A stretch of 64,000 nucleotides of DNA, from contig NC_086382.1 in assembly GCF_036588685.1 (NCBI RefSeq), positions 67,502,929 to 67,566,928 on the forward strand, written 5' to 3'. A program made the position numbers and the translations under genes. A model generated the notes under the pieces. That model did no database searches, was not told where the DNA came from, and was given only the letters and a program-made list of their open reading frames with translations. The stretch's first letter is position 1. Each line of letters starts with the position of its first letter. Shown here in pieces: positions 47,964-59,486 of this stretch. The DNA is from Mytilus trossulus (lineage: Eukaryota > Mollusca > Bivalvia > Mytilida > Mytilidae).

Positions 47964-49048
47964 ATTATAGGAACAAGAAAAAAAACTTAAACAGTGGATT
48001 CAGATGTGTTCTCAAAAGCATAAATTAGTTTTGTTTAAGGGATCTAAAATAAATAAAATGCATGTTTTATTAATTTGTATTCCAAGCTTCACTTTAATCA
48101 ATAAAATATATACCCTCTTTATTACAGGATAAAAGCGAAATATGACAAAGTGATATTCAAACTCATAACTCGAAAACGGACTTACAGTGCTATTAGAAAA
48201 GAAATAAAAAAATAATAGTGCCGTTAGAAAAGAAATAAAAAAATGTAATGGTCCAATTTGCTACAGGTAACTTCTAAATAAAGAACTTGTCAACACTGAG
48301 GTTGGGGATCGAAATCCCTCGAGTGCGTTAGACTACAATCTCAATTAATAAGGATTGTTGATGTTTTTTGTCGAAATTCGGTGATTCATTCCAGGCACTC
48401 GTAGTCTCCTGCTTCATCCAACAATAAAAAAACTCACCGCAACGAAATAACTAATAGTGCTGCAAGTAGCGTTTAACAAAATTTTTGAGTATTTCGCTTT
48501 GTTTACAAGCGATACAATTGATAAATATATACTCAGATAAAAGAAGATGTGGTACGTGGACCAATGAGACAACTCTCCATGTAAGTCACAATTGTAAAAG
48601 AAAAATCAGTATAGGCAGAGACATATATGTCTCATATGTCTCTGGAATAGGTCAAAGGAAGGTCTTCAATATGTAGAATTGGTCCGCTCCGAACATGAAG
48701 CTATAAATGGTCCAACAAATGACTAGTGTAAAACAATTCAAACGGGTAAACCATCTGTCTTATCTATATAAAACACTAGAAACGAGAAACACTCATAAAC
48801 CACAATAATTGTTTAACATCACAACACAGAAAGACTCACTCAATAAAAAATTAAGATCAATATACTGAACTTCGAGGAAAATTCAAACAAAAAGTCCCTA
48901 CTCAAATGGCAAAATCAAAATCTCAAACACATTAAAAGAATGGATAACAACTGTCATGTTCCTGACTTGGTACACGCATTTTCTTATGTAGAAAAGGATA
49001 CATTGGAGTCGGTTTTATAGTAAGCCAGACCTTTCACAAATAGCAAAC
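47964..49048. other. 3' flank of gene C; repeats
   Basis: Poly(A) signals at about 48050 and at 48100. A 30-base tandem duplication (TTAGAAAAGAAATAAAAAAAT twice) lies at 48190-48245. About 48540-48760 is a diverged R2 copy and 48840-49030 an R1 copy. No gene seen. Confidence 0.45.
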
Positions 49049-49921
49049 TTAAATTCCAAAGGAACATAGAACAGACCTAAGATTATCCAGGATTTCCTCT
49101 TTGGTAATTGTCGTGTGAGTATACGTTGAGTTTCCAAGTGAATTGTCAATACCCAATTCGTTTATCAAGCAGTTGATGTAATAAGTTTTACACACAAAAA
49201 CGATGTTGTTAAGGGCTTTATCTGCGAGGACAACACCATATTTGTCATAGAGGTAGGATAAGTGTTTTGCAACATTTGGGTCTTTAAAGATTGAAGTAGC
49301 ATGGGCATTGATAGACCAATTCAGTTTCTTAATTCTGATTTGTATCAACGACCTCACTGCCTTATTCCATTCTGAAAGAGTGTATACGTCTTCCTTCTCG
49401 CGTTTAGCATACTGCCTGGCATAATCCTCGACTGAATCCATCAAAATTTTAAATTTGTAATTCCAATTGATGGATTCAGGCTCACGATATTTCAGAACTT
49501 TAGATAACACATTTCGTAGGGAAGTGTTATTAACAATGTTGAGGTCACAGGTAATAACGTAGCCAGTCGGATTGTATGTGAATTGGGAACTAGCACAAGT
49601 GCAATCAGGAGGTTTAGACTTGAAGTCGTCAATATTGAGATCCTGAAAAAACTAAGTAATTGAAAATTTTAGTTGCAAGAGGTTTGGTATAGGTATAAGA
49701 AATGATCTTTTTAAATAAGGAGGTAGTTTTGATTAAAACTAATTTATGATGAATGATATTTCCTAAGTTGATGCCATCGAGACCTTTGTATGCAAAGGAA
49801 CGATCTTTTCTCTTTATCATCTTTCCCATGGGGACTGGCTTGAAAAGTCTGTGACTTGTAATATCCAAAATTATAGCTGAATAAAGTGTTGTGCCAATGT
49901 GATGAATACCTAACTTATTCC
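49049..49921 (-). mobile_element. decayed Penelope-like element, N-terminal coding part
   Basis: On the minus strand 49921-49049 encodes the front part of the same reverse-transcriptase protein family whose C-terminus is seen at 9770 and 33465. Segments: GIHHIGTTLYSAI; DITSHRLFKPVPMGKM; YNPTGYVITCDLNIV; YAKREKEDVYTLSEWNKAV; ATSIFKDPNVAKHLS; LADKALNNIVFVCKTYYI. The frame shifts near 49630-49690, and the protein ends before the catalytic palm motifs, abutting an R1 repeat at 49030. Family assignment is from memory; the copy is clearly inactive. Confidence 0.6.
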
Positions 49922-52660
49922 TTTCAAACTATGGTAATTATTTAAAGTTTATTCTTGTGTTATGTTGTTATACATGAATAACTGTCTCCAATTTGAGCGA
50001 GTTAACTCATTAACATTCTATATGTGCATGTCACATAAATGAAAATTAATGTTTCAAAAAAGAAGAGGGAAATAATACATTGGAGTTTCATAACGTCATG
50101 GCACACAGATTTGAGGCAGGACAAAGGATCACATATTTGAATGACATGGCATCATGGGACATAGATCTGAGGAAATTACAGATTTGAGGCTTAACATAAA
50201 TTTTACTCCTCCTTACATACAACGGTTTTAATATATCAAACCAAAAAGGCTAAAAGAAGGACAAAAAGTGGGGAAATTCGAAAATCTAAACATAAGTCAG
50301 ACAGATAAAACTAAAAAGCAAAGAGTGAGGCAAACAGACCAACACAAATCTACTTCAGACATTAAGACCTTTTGTGAGACATCTAAGAACACCATGGCAA
50401 CCACAAAAACGCCAACAAAGCATAAACATACACTTTTTAAAACATAACATCAAGAACCTTACCAAACTGTGGTGATTCCAAATGATACAGGATGGATAAC
50501 AAATCTTTTCTCAATCGATTGTATTTGTCAGCATTGTCGCAATGGTCGGTATAAGTTTGGTAATAAAGATAAAATCATTCTATGATATATCACTATCACA
50601 GAGAGAGGGTGGGATGGTGGTCCCAACATTTAAATGATGGGTGCCACATATGGTGCAGGATCTGCTTACTCTTCAATTAATACATTAATATAGTTCCATT
50701 CTAGATCAACATTTATAATAAAATATCTAATTATGAATTGATGTGAACATTTTATAAAATTGAAGCAGTTTATAATGGAAGTATTTTATCAGTATCTGAT
50801 GCTTTTTATAGAATTATAAGTGGATAAGTTTCTGTAAGCAAGAAACACTCATAGTTAGCTTTGACATGAGTCTTCAACTTAGAATTCTTCAAAATCTACA
50901 ATCAGAAGTGATCACATAGATCAAAAATTAGTTATCCCCTATGTGTACTTCTTAAAAAGGACAAATTTAGGAGAAGAAAAATATACATTGTCCAAATTTC
51001 ATTTTTAACACAAAAGTAGGATGCTGTTCAAAAGTGATATTTGATTATCTAAATTCCATTTAATAATTTTGTATGCTTGCTGTTGTGCAAAATTGATTGA
51101 CAATAATAGCAACATTGACAATGCATATTGTTATAGAGTGTCAAAACTATAAGTGTGACAAAATATAAGATATTCCAATGAAATTTTATTGTTTCATTTC
51201 CATAGATACAAAAGATCTTATTAAATGGAGATTGGTGTGAAAGAAACAGTCACTTTAAACAGTAATATAACTATAACATTTTTTGAATAATATTAATAAT
51301 AATTAGCTGCTGTCTAGAAATCAACAACAATAGAGATAAATACTTGTTTATAAATAATAAATAAGACATGAATAGAAATATAGATTTATAAAACATGGAA
51401 ATATTGATGACATTATCTCATTGATAAACTTAACACTAAATATTTATTATGTGAAAAAATAAACAGAAACAATTCAAATAACAATAAGAAAACAAAAGAT
51501 CAACAAAGAGCAGAAATGATACAAATATCCTACGATCTAATATACATAACTTACATCAGATTATATAATGTGCAATAATTATAATATAGCAGAGTTTTTC
51601 ACATCAAATAAAAATCATCTGTAGATATATTATATATGAGCCATGGCTGCATACATGTATGACCCTTCATATCATTTGTATATAAACAATCTTGGACAAT
51701 GAACCGGTTATATCTTAGCATCAACTTGGTGACACAACTTTGTTTTTCTGCATTGAATATATGTGTCTACTTTGACTTTGGTAAGAGATTGATGCAAGTA
51801 CAAGTAATATAATTAAATGCATTTTTTCTAGTATCTCAGTATTCAGAAATGTTGACTTAAGTACAATCTTTAAAGAATTAAGTGCAATCAACCCACTTTA
51901 AGTGCTTCCATTTATATTTTTACAATTAAATAAAACATTACTGACACAAATAAATTGATATCTTAATTAACTGTTTACTACCATTGACTTAGATATTTCT
52001 TATTTGTTTTATCCAGATTTATTTAAGGATCCTAGTTTTTAAGAATGAAAGGAGATGGTGGGTTAATAATCTGTTTAAAGATTCAAAAGAAGCTTCTTGT
52101 TTCCTACACAACAAAATCTTATTTATTCAAAACAAAAGGGACAGCCGTGAAACACAAAAACAAAAATTTACACATAATTACTTGAGTACAAAAACAATAA
52201 CAAAACATACAAATAAAAAAAGTATTCATTGGTCATGGTGGCTTTTATCACAATACTGATACAAAATATAATTTAAAATTACAAAGGAGGTATGATGACA
52301 AAGTTATTTACAATGTTCCTATTTATCAAATGTTATTGAAAGTGATTGAAAATTAATTTTCTGAATTTAAATGCCCATATCTAACACATTGCATGCTTTA
52401 TATTATAATATAAATATCTGATCTGTACAACCTTATTTGATAGCACTGTTAGGTTATAAGCAGCTTTATAGCACTGTAAGATTCAATGTTAAATGCATCC
52501 ACTGATTTGTTACTATTTATCACAGACAAGCAGTATCACTGATATAACACAGCTTACTGCTAAGAATGTTCTAATTAAGTACTGGCAACATATTTAATTC
52601 TTTTTCATAATTGATAAATATAAAATTATAGAATTAAGTGTCTAAGTTTTTTGTCCCTGG
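49922..52660. other. no gene seen; 3' flank of acetyl-CoA carboxylase
   Basis: Downstream (left) of the carboxylase stop on the minus strand. A minus-strand AATAAA at 52127-52122, about 530 bases after the stop, is a plausible poly(A) site. At 50630-50675 is a short Penelope-like tail (GGGTGCCACATATGGTGCAG). Otherwise AT-rich with no supported feature. Confidence 0.4.
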
Positions 52661-52775
52661 TCAAGAGTCCATACTGGCTAGAATTCTGGATACCTCTGTA
52701 CGTTGGCTTGCTGTCATGTGTTGAGTTATATGTACTATTGAATCCATGGCAACCTCTGGATAATCTTGTAACAAA
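52661..52775 (-). CDS. ACACA: acetyl-CoA carboxylase, last coding exon
   Basis: The final exon encodes [20 protein letters not shown] and then RILASMDS before TGA. This matches the conserved C-terminus of animal cytosolic acetyl-CoA carboxylase, the biotin-dependent enzyme that carboxylates acetyl-CoA to malonyl-CoA, the committed step of fatty acid synthesis. The Ser codon is split (AG|T) across the intron. Vertebrate ACACA and ACACB are equally similar by eye; invertebrates normally have a single gene. Confidence 0.95.
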
Positions 52776-54709
52776 CTGTAATATTCAGAGTAAGATATTC
52801 AATTCAAATAATTGGTTATGAATTCAGTTTTCATGTAAACAAAGGTGTCTAACTTAACAGTACCCAAAATAGAAGCGGAAATCTTACAAGATTTCCTAGA
52901 GACTTAAACAATTTATATTTTTATGATTTGATACTATGCACATCTTTCAACATAGGTAAAAATATTTGGATATACACAAAACGTTCACAGTATTTATCAA
53001 CAGATGAAGTGTTTACTGAAAAAGCAAAATGTACCGAAACGTGGCCAAGTGACTTCAATCAAAACGTCATCCTTTTGAAATTAGTAAATACAATATGTTT
53101 CAAGGATCAATTTCTTAAAAAAAGAAAGTAAGCATGGACAAATAACCAATTGTACAAAATATTTGAAGAAAAAAAACAAAAGCGCTGTTATACGACTTTT
53201 GACAATGCGAATTTAAGCATGGATGCTATTTGGGTACTCCTCATTATAGAATCATTGATGGTTTGGAGGTTAGTTCAGACCAATTTTTCTATGGTTTCAT
53301 ATGGATTTAAAATCAAATTGGTTTACCAATATAATAAAGAATGATACGGCTACAAAATAAACACAAAATGATTTTTTTTTTGTCTTGTTCATAAAAACTG
53401 TCAAAGTAGGTGCAATATGGGTACCGTCACGTTAAAAATGTTAAGATATAAGAAGTAATGGTGTAATTTGGTTACTTGTGTCCTTGTATTGCTGTCTCAT
53501 TCAGGTATACAGCAACATGTCCCTTTATTTTCATGAATAGAATTGTTGTATATCATCTACTCAAGACACATTCCACAAATTCTACTTAAAGCTTCATTTA
53601 TCGTCGTGTCATATGTTTTCGTATGTCATATGTTTTCGTATCAACCACATTTCGTCGGTTTCGGCTGCATACGCGTACATTGTGGCGTGTTTTTCGGTTT
53701 CTATATTTAGAACAACAACACCACTACAACTTGACATATTTAAAACATATTCAACGTCGCTTTTTAAAGACGTTAGAACAAATTAAATAAAACTGACCTA
53801 TTTAGCCATTTTTATTTAATGTCAAAAATATGCATCACTAGAATAGCTATAGAAAAAAATTCTGAAGGGTTAAAATAAAGTCCAGATATGTTTTTTGCAA
53901 GTCAGATACCGGATCTTCAAGACATATGACTGTCATGTGTTTTTTGGGCCGTTTTAGTTTACAAACCAGTGAGTTAAAATTAGTAGGGTTCTTATATAAA
54001 ATGGTTGTTCAAAATCTAATTATTCAATATTTCATTTATAATTTTTTTGTATACATCCTTGATTCATGAAGATGAAACAGTCTTGACTTTTTATATTTAA
54101 TCCTAAATTTTGAAAACTGCATTTTATTTTAGAAAAAATAATGTATTTTGTACAAACCAGGTGCCAATCTGAAATTAATCAAAATCTTAAAATTTCAGCA
54201 CACAATTTACCAACCTAAAACTATTTACTAGTAATTTTTAGTACTGAAAAGTATTTATTTACTTTTTTATGATTCAAGCGATCATTAGAACCACGACTTT
54301 AGAAAATATTAATTTCCGGATTTTGTAGTCATTTCCTGTCCGTGTACTGATCCAATTTTTATTTCATACGAAAACATATGACGCCGTTTTTTTGACATAC
54401 AAAAATCGCAAAGTAATCGGAAACAGTAAAAAATCGTAGTAAGCATTGAAAAAAAATCTAGATACCTTAAATCAATCTACAGGACATGGTTTTTAAATTT
54501 GAGTAAACACCGGAATAAAAACTCAACAGTGAAAACTGTAAGCAGTGAAAATTGTTATTAGTACAAAAACACATTACACGATGATACTTTAAAAAGATCA
54601 TATTGGAACTATCATGCCCAATTAAAGTTTCTGTCTGTTAAAAAGTTACCATCTAACTTCTAGTACATAATACATATACATTTTTATGTTGTCTTTTGTC
54701 TTTACTGAC
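52776..54709 (-). other. last intron of acetyl-CoA carboxylase
   Basis: A 1.9-kb intron carrying a terminal-inverted-repeat element at 53607-54383. No other exon seen; the short frames at 52928-53344 on the plus strand are not supported. Confidence 0.55.
53607..54383. mobile_element. terminal-inverted-repeat element in carboxylase intron
   Basis: The left end TGTCATATGTTTTCGTAT, which is present twice in tandem at 53607 and 53624, matches the reverse complement of the right end, CGTCATATGTTTTCGTAT. The 777-base interior has no open frame. Target duplications were not identified, so the superfamily is open. Confidence 0.6.
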
Positions 54710-54840
54710 CTTCTAACTTTCTGTAACACATGTTCTCTATGTAAACATCTAATGTTGTCATCTATTGAATTGTCAGCTCCATCTTTCTTTTGTTCTAGTA
54801 ACCATTCTACAGCAGCTTTGTCATCCTCCCATTTATAAGC
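54710..54840 (-). CDS. ACACA: acetyl-CoA carboxylase exon
   Basis: Encodes AYKWEDDKAAVEWLLEQKK, then CLHREHVLQKVRS. Acceptor ATTACAG, donor GTCAGT, phase 0-2. It corresponds to the helical segment after the carboxyltransferase core. Confidence 0.95.
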
Positions 54841-55552
54841 CTGTAATTCAAAATTGTTTTATTCAGTAAATCTATTCCTCAAACATGAAAATAACCTTTG
54901 TGTATGCAAATGTTGAAATACATCATTCGCTGAAATTTTAATAGAAATATGGTTTGAACAGGCCATAAAGGTATATGTGTTTCCTGTCTCCTGCAAGAAG
55001 TAAGTTTGATGGTCTGAAAGCTTTTAGATTTTTTTTTTTTTTCTTATTGATAGTCAAAAGTCAAACATAAAGTCCATCAAGAAACAGATAAAAAGTTCTA
55101 CATGCTGTAATATTACATTTCAGCATGGAAAGTGGAAAAAATATTTAGATATAAATTATGCACTACTTTGTTTATATTACCTTCCCTTTGTATTTTAACA
55201 TTCAGTTAAATAGACCTAATTGCTATTTATTCTAATCAGGATAGGTTCTGAATTATAAAACTCTATAATGGTGTCATTAACCAGTGGAAGCTAAATTGGG
55301 TCCCTTTTTTAACTATGTATTGTGCATAAAACATTTTAAAGAGGCATGCTTCAAGCATCATAAACACTTCAAAAAAGCATATTTATGACTTTAAAAAACT
55401 GGTTCATTAACTTTCAAAATTTTTAAATATTTGCTTTCTGAAAATATTTTTGTCTAAAAGTAATGAAATCAAAACAAAAAAGTGTCCAATATTATATTTT
55501 CATAGATGTTCTGTTATGGGTCGAATGATTTCACAAACATTGATAAACCTAC

Positions 55553-55723
55553 ATTAATAGCTCCTTGATCCTCTACAAACCATCGGCCAATCATAGACTT
55601 TAACTGTCCTTCACTCTGACTGTCTGTGATCTGACGAATCCTGTTCTTAACTTCATTCTCTAGTAATCTTCGTCTAACGTGCCAGTAGAAAAACTCTCTA
55701 CTTCTCTGCCATTCTAAAACATC
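55553..55723 (-). CDS. ACACA: acetyl-CoA carboxylase exon
   Basis: 57 codons, phase 0-0, with TTTGTAG acceptor and GTAGGT donor. Contains DVLEWQRSREFFYWHVRRRL and MIGRWFVEDQGAIN, both strongly conserved in animal carboxylases. Confidence 0.95.
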
Positions 55724-56339
55724 CTACAAATACAAGGAAACATATAAAGAGCTAGTTCTTGGTGTAATTCTGAATTCAAATAGCAAATTATATTGAATTC
55801 ATTTTACAGCAAATTGCATTGAGTGTGAAGGTAAAGGTAATATGTTTGGTTAGCTTGCTTGCAAGCTTAACGGTGAGTCATTTTAAAGTTAGGTATACTA
55901 CCCTTCTTTAAGAGTAGACTAGTTTGACATATAACTAATCTATCTGTCTGTAAGACTAGACTTCTCCAAAAGCAGGGAAGTATACCAGACCTAATAATTA
56001 CCAAGCAAGAACGAAAGATATAACCTTTACCTACACACTCAATGCGTTTTGCTGTAAACATATTTTATACATTAGATAAAAAGGTTTAATCAACAACAAA
56101 AAAGTTCTAGAATTTCTGAAAAAAATCAATGGAATGGAACAAAACAATACATAAACTCTTTCTGTAGCTCATCTTAGTAGACATGTATAATAAACTTCAC
56201 TTTTATTTATATAGATGTGTATTAGAAAGAAGTCCATATAATTGTTATTTTCACAAAATGGTGAAGGCCAAAGTCTGCAGAGCAGAACCAAACATAAACT
56301 TGATCTGTAACTCATCATAGTAGACTTGCATAATAAGAA

Positions 56340-57348
56340 CAGGGCTTCCAAAATTTTTCTGAGCCAGCCGGACATTTTATATTTGATCCGAATTTTAATT
56401 CCTAAGACAAAGTCACAAAAGGCAATTATGGTAATCAGATGGCCATCCCAATGATTGACATTAAATTAAAATCGCTATTAAACTTTACTTTGATATGAAT
56501 TTGATGTTCTGACATAAACTGTTAAAATTGGCATTGCATCATTTAAAGTGTGCACATCAGCGTGCTCATATCTGCATTAGACTCTTTATTTGTGCAAAAT
56601 GAAGTTGTCTAGAACTTTATTTTCGTTTTTAAAGTCACATTTTTCAAAACCGGATGTTGACTTGACAATGATAAAACATGGACCATAAACGGATACGTAA
56701 AATCCGTGTACGTTAACATAGAACTACTGAGCGAAGAAGCTCTTTCCACGTTATTTCTTCAACAAAATACTTGAAATGAACGTTAGATACAGGTATCAAT
56801 GATACTTTTAGCATTTTTGAAGAAATTGAATTTCCCACCTGTGCACATGCGCACACGTGTTCTTGTTCATACAACATAGTGCTGACGATTTTTCATTTAA
56901 AACCTTTTTAAATGATTTATCAAATCATGTTTATAAATGTATTTATTATTTGTTTTAAATCAATTAGATACAAGCTGCTGAAATGTACGAAAATAATTGG
57001 GAATGGACCGATTAATTTATACGATGTCCGGTACTGAAAATAGTTTACCTGTCACCTGAACAGGCAGTTTTCAGCTGTCCAACAACTAATTAGCCTTTAT
57101 TAAAATTAGAAAGTATTGAAGTAGGGGTTGTTTTGATAGTAATTAATCATCATGTCACTTTTATGACCGGAAATGTATGGCTGTTAAAGGCAAAATGTTG
57201 GGTCAAAAAGATCGTGAATTTATATGTTAAAATGACCGAAAAAGCCTTTGAAACTAAAAAGTAGATGACCGTTTCATGCTTTGCCCAGCCGGTCTTTTAC
57301 CGGACATTATACAAATGACCGGCATATATGACCGTTTTGGAAGCCTTG
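56340..57348. mobile_element. hAT-like non-autonomous transposon with 8-base target duplication
   Basis: The left end CAGGGCTTCCAAAA and the right end (reverse complement CAAGGCTTCCAAAA) form terminal inverted repeats. Both are followed by subterminal AGCCGGACATT or AGCCGGTC motifs. The element is flanked by exact AATAAGAA copies at 56332-56339 and 57349-57356. An 8-base duplication with CAGGG-type ends is characteristic of the hAT superfamily. The roughly 1-kb interior has no transposase frame. Confidence 0.85.
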
Positions 57349-57539
57349 AATAAGAATCAGCTCAATATCTGAAAGTGTTTACATCAAAAGTCATTTTAAC
57401 TACTATATTCATAAAACTGCATAACTGTTTGTTGCAGAATTAAAGAACCTTAGTAACACACTCACATACCCCACGTCCCCACATTGTCATTGGAGAAATT
57501 AAATAAGTGTAAGAAAAAAAAATTGTATAAGAAAAATTA

Positions 57540-57992
57540 ATTTCCTGCCAATATGCACATCTAAATAGTATGTCCTTATTATCTACAAAATTTCATGAAA
57601 TTCTGTTGTGTGGTTTCAGAGGAGTAAGGATGACAAACTGTTGCAGAAGTACATTGAAGCAAATAAGTTCAAAGGGGCGTAACTCCTAGAAAAAAAATTG
57701 AATCACAATTTCCCGTCGATATGCATAACTACATAGTATGTCCTTATTATCTGAAAAGGTTTCGTGAAATTCTGTTGTGTGGTTTGAGAGGAGTTGCGAT
57801 GACAAACAGTTGCAGTAGTACATTAAAGTAAATAAGTTCAAAGGGGCGTAACTCCTAGAAAAAAAATTGAATCGCAATTTCCCGTCGATATGCACAACTA
57901 CATAGTATATCCTTATTATCTGAAAAGGTTTCGTGAAATTCTGTTGAGAGGAGTTGCGATGACAAGAAACAGGACTGACAAAGGGACTGACG

Positions 57993-58029
<37 letters not shown>

Positions 58030-58045
58030 ATTGCGTGGGGTATAA
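57540..58045. repeat. tandem repeat of about 168 bases, then a dispersed tail
   Basis: Three units, recognisable by TAGTATGTCCTTATTATCT or close variants near 57567, 57735 and 57904, with AAGGGGCGTAACTCCTAG preceding the second and third. The third unit is shortened and runs into GACGGACGGACGGG and a TATACCCTCCGC / GTGGGGTATA inverted pair. Minus-strand frames across it repeat themselves and are not genes. Confidence 0.75.
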
Positions 58046-58120
58046 TAAGGGATAAGTGTAAAACATATGGCCCCAACAACTTCCTTGCAGGGCCATATAA
58101 ATAGAAATCCTTTTACGTAC

Positions 58121-58388
58121 ACTAATAACTCCCTTCTCATCCATACGACCAGGTGTGTCATGGAGGTCAGCAAACAATACTGCCACCTGGTGGTACATAG
58201 GTAGTAATAAATCCTTTCTCTTTTTCATCTGATCTTCCAAAGTTTTTATTTCTTCCTCTGATAATTCAGGACTGTTTAAGTTTTCTACAATTTTCCTCGT
58301 TACAGAATCTATACGTTTCATTGTTGTCAGTAAATCTTTCTCTCGGAATTTAATTTCAACAGTGCCTTCTGGTTCAAGAACACCACCC
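58121..58388 (-). CDS. ACACA: acetyl-CoA carboxylase exon, carboxyltransferase core
   Basis: 89 codons after a split Arg codon, with donor GTACGT. Contains [39 protein letters not shown] and MDEKGVIS. The [17 protein letters not shown] block is part of the conserved carboxyltransferase C-domain, which takes carboxylate from carboxybiotin. Confidence 0.96.
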
Positions 58389-58506
58389 CTACAAAATATA
58401 TAATCAAACAATAAATTTGAGAATGGAAATGGGCAATGTGTCAAAAAGACAATAACCCCACCAAAAAGCAGATAACAAGTATTGAATTTCATCAAATCTT
58501 AAAACA

Positions 58507-58866
58507 GATATTTTTACATTTTATCTTACTGCCTTATATTTTATCTTACTGCCTTACATTTTATCTTACTGCCTTACATTTTATCTTACTGCCTTACATT
58601 TTATCTGCCTTACATTTTATCTTACTGCCTTATATTTTATCTTACTGCCTTATATTTTTTCTTACTGCCTTATATTTTTTCTTACTGCCTTATATTTTTC
58701 TTACTGCCTTATATTTTATCTTACTGCCTTATATTTTTTCTTACTGCCTTATATTTTTTCTTACTGCCTTATATTTTATCTTACTTATCTTACTGCCTTA
58801 CATTTTATCTTACTGTCTTATATTTTATCTTACTGCCTTATATTTTATCTTACTGCCTTATATTTT
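58507..58866 (+). repeat. 20-base minisatellite
   Basis: About eighteen units of TATATTTTATCTTACTGCCT and close variants, with some units shortened or altered (TATTTTTTC, TACATTTT). It lies in the carboxylase intron just upstream of the 58388 exon. The plus-strand frame it creates is an artefact of the repetition. Confidence 0.95.
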
Positions 58867-59191
58867 TAAGATGATGGATAGAACCTAGTACTTGAAAATA
58901 TTTTTCATTACAAAGGAATATCCTGTCGTGTAAAGTTGAAATTTATTATTTTCATGATGAACAATGTTTCCATTTAATTCTATTTTATATAACCTGTAAT
59001 ATATTTACTGCAAATATGATATTCATGTGCCATTCTCATTATGTTAGCCCAAATGTTTTAAGTAGAAATTCATTTGACAGCTATTTATCAAATGTTATAA
59101 TATGTTTAAGATGCAATTATTTACCTTTTCATATATTTATTATTAATGCTTTTTGTACAGAGCTGTTGATTTGTCCAGATCTACTACAACC

Positions 59192-59279
59192 GACAATCAT
59201 ACCTTGACAATTGATCGGCAAACATTTCCCTGTGGGTAGGATTGATTAATGGATCTACTTCAACCCAAGCTCCTCCCCT
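59192..59279 (-). pseudogene. partial tandem duplicate of a carboxylase exon end
   Basis: An 88-base diverged copy of the 3' end and donor of the exon at 59309-59486, lying 106 bases away. On the minus strand it still reads RGGAWVEVDPLINPTH, then EMFADQLSR and a GTATGA donor. It has no complete acceptor and lacks the first half of the exon, so normal splicing should ignore it. Four residues differ from the functional copy, including Met to Arg. Confidence 0.8.
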
Positions 59280-59308
59280 TTATTTGCTATTGACAATCAG
59301 ATACATAC

Positions 59309-59486
59309 CTTGATAACTCATCAGCAAACATTTCCATGTGGGTAGGATTGATTGATGGATCTACAACAACCCAAGCTCCGCCCCTCAACTCTCCATTTGG
59401 TGGAATATAAATCATGATTGGCTGTTTGTATTCTACTAAAGCATCCACAATATAGGATCCAAACTTTAACACTTGGTCATACATGT
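59309..59486 (-). CDS. ACACA: acetyl-CoA carboxylase exon, carboxyltransferase core
   Basis: Encodes [36 protein letters not shown] and [20 protein letters not shown]. The [10 protein letters not shown] loop is in the carboxyltransferase active-site region of the family. Split codons at both ends (G|AC and AG|G) match the neighbours. Confidence 0.96.

Larger units (their letters stand above)
55724..58120 (-). other. carboxylase intron with hAT element and tandem repeat
   Basis: A 2.4-kb intron. It contains the hAT-like element at 56340-57348 and a tandem repeat at 57540-57960. A CAAATTGCATTGAGTGTGAA to AATGCGTTTTGCTGTAAAC inverted pair around 55805-56060 may mark another small element. Confidence 0.5.

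Noticed and set aside
48298-48345. GGGATCGAAATCCC as a tRNA or SINE B box
   Set aside because: No A box at a proper distance and no cloverleaf could be drawn.
57686-58079. Two overlapping minus-strand open frames
   Set aside because: They encode the same residues twice because they lie in the 168-base tandem repeat; no homology or start context supports a gene.
58436-58888. 150-codon plus-strand open frame
   Set aside because: It consists of repeated LTALYFILLPYI-type residues produced by the 20-base minisatellite and lies antisense in a carboxylase intron.
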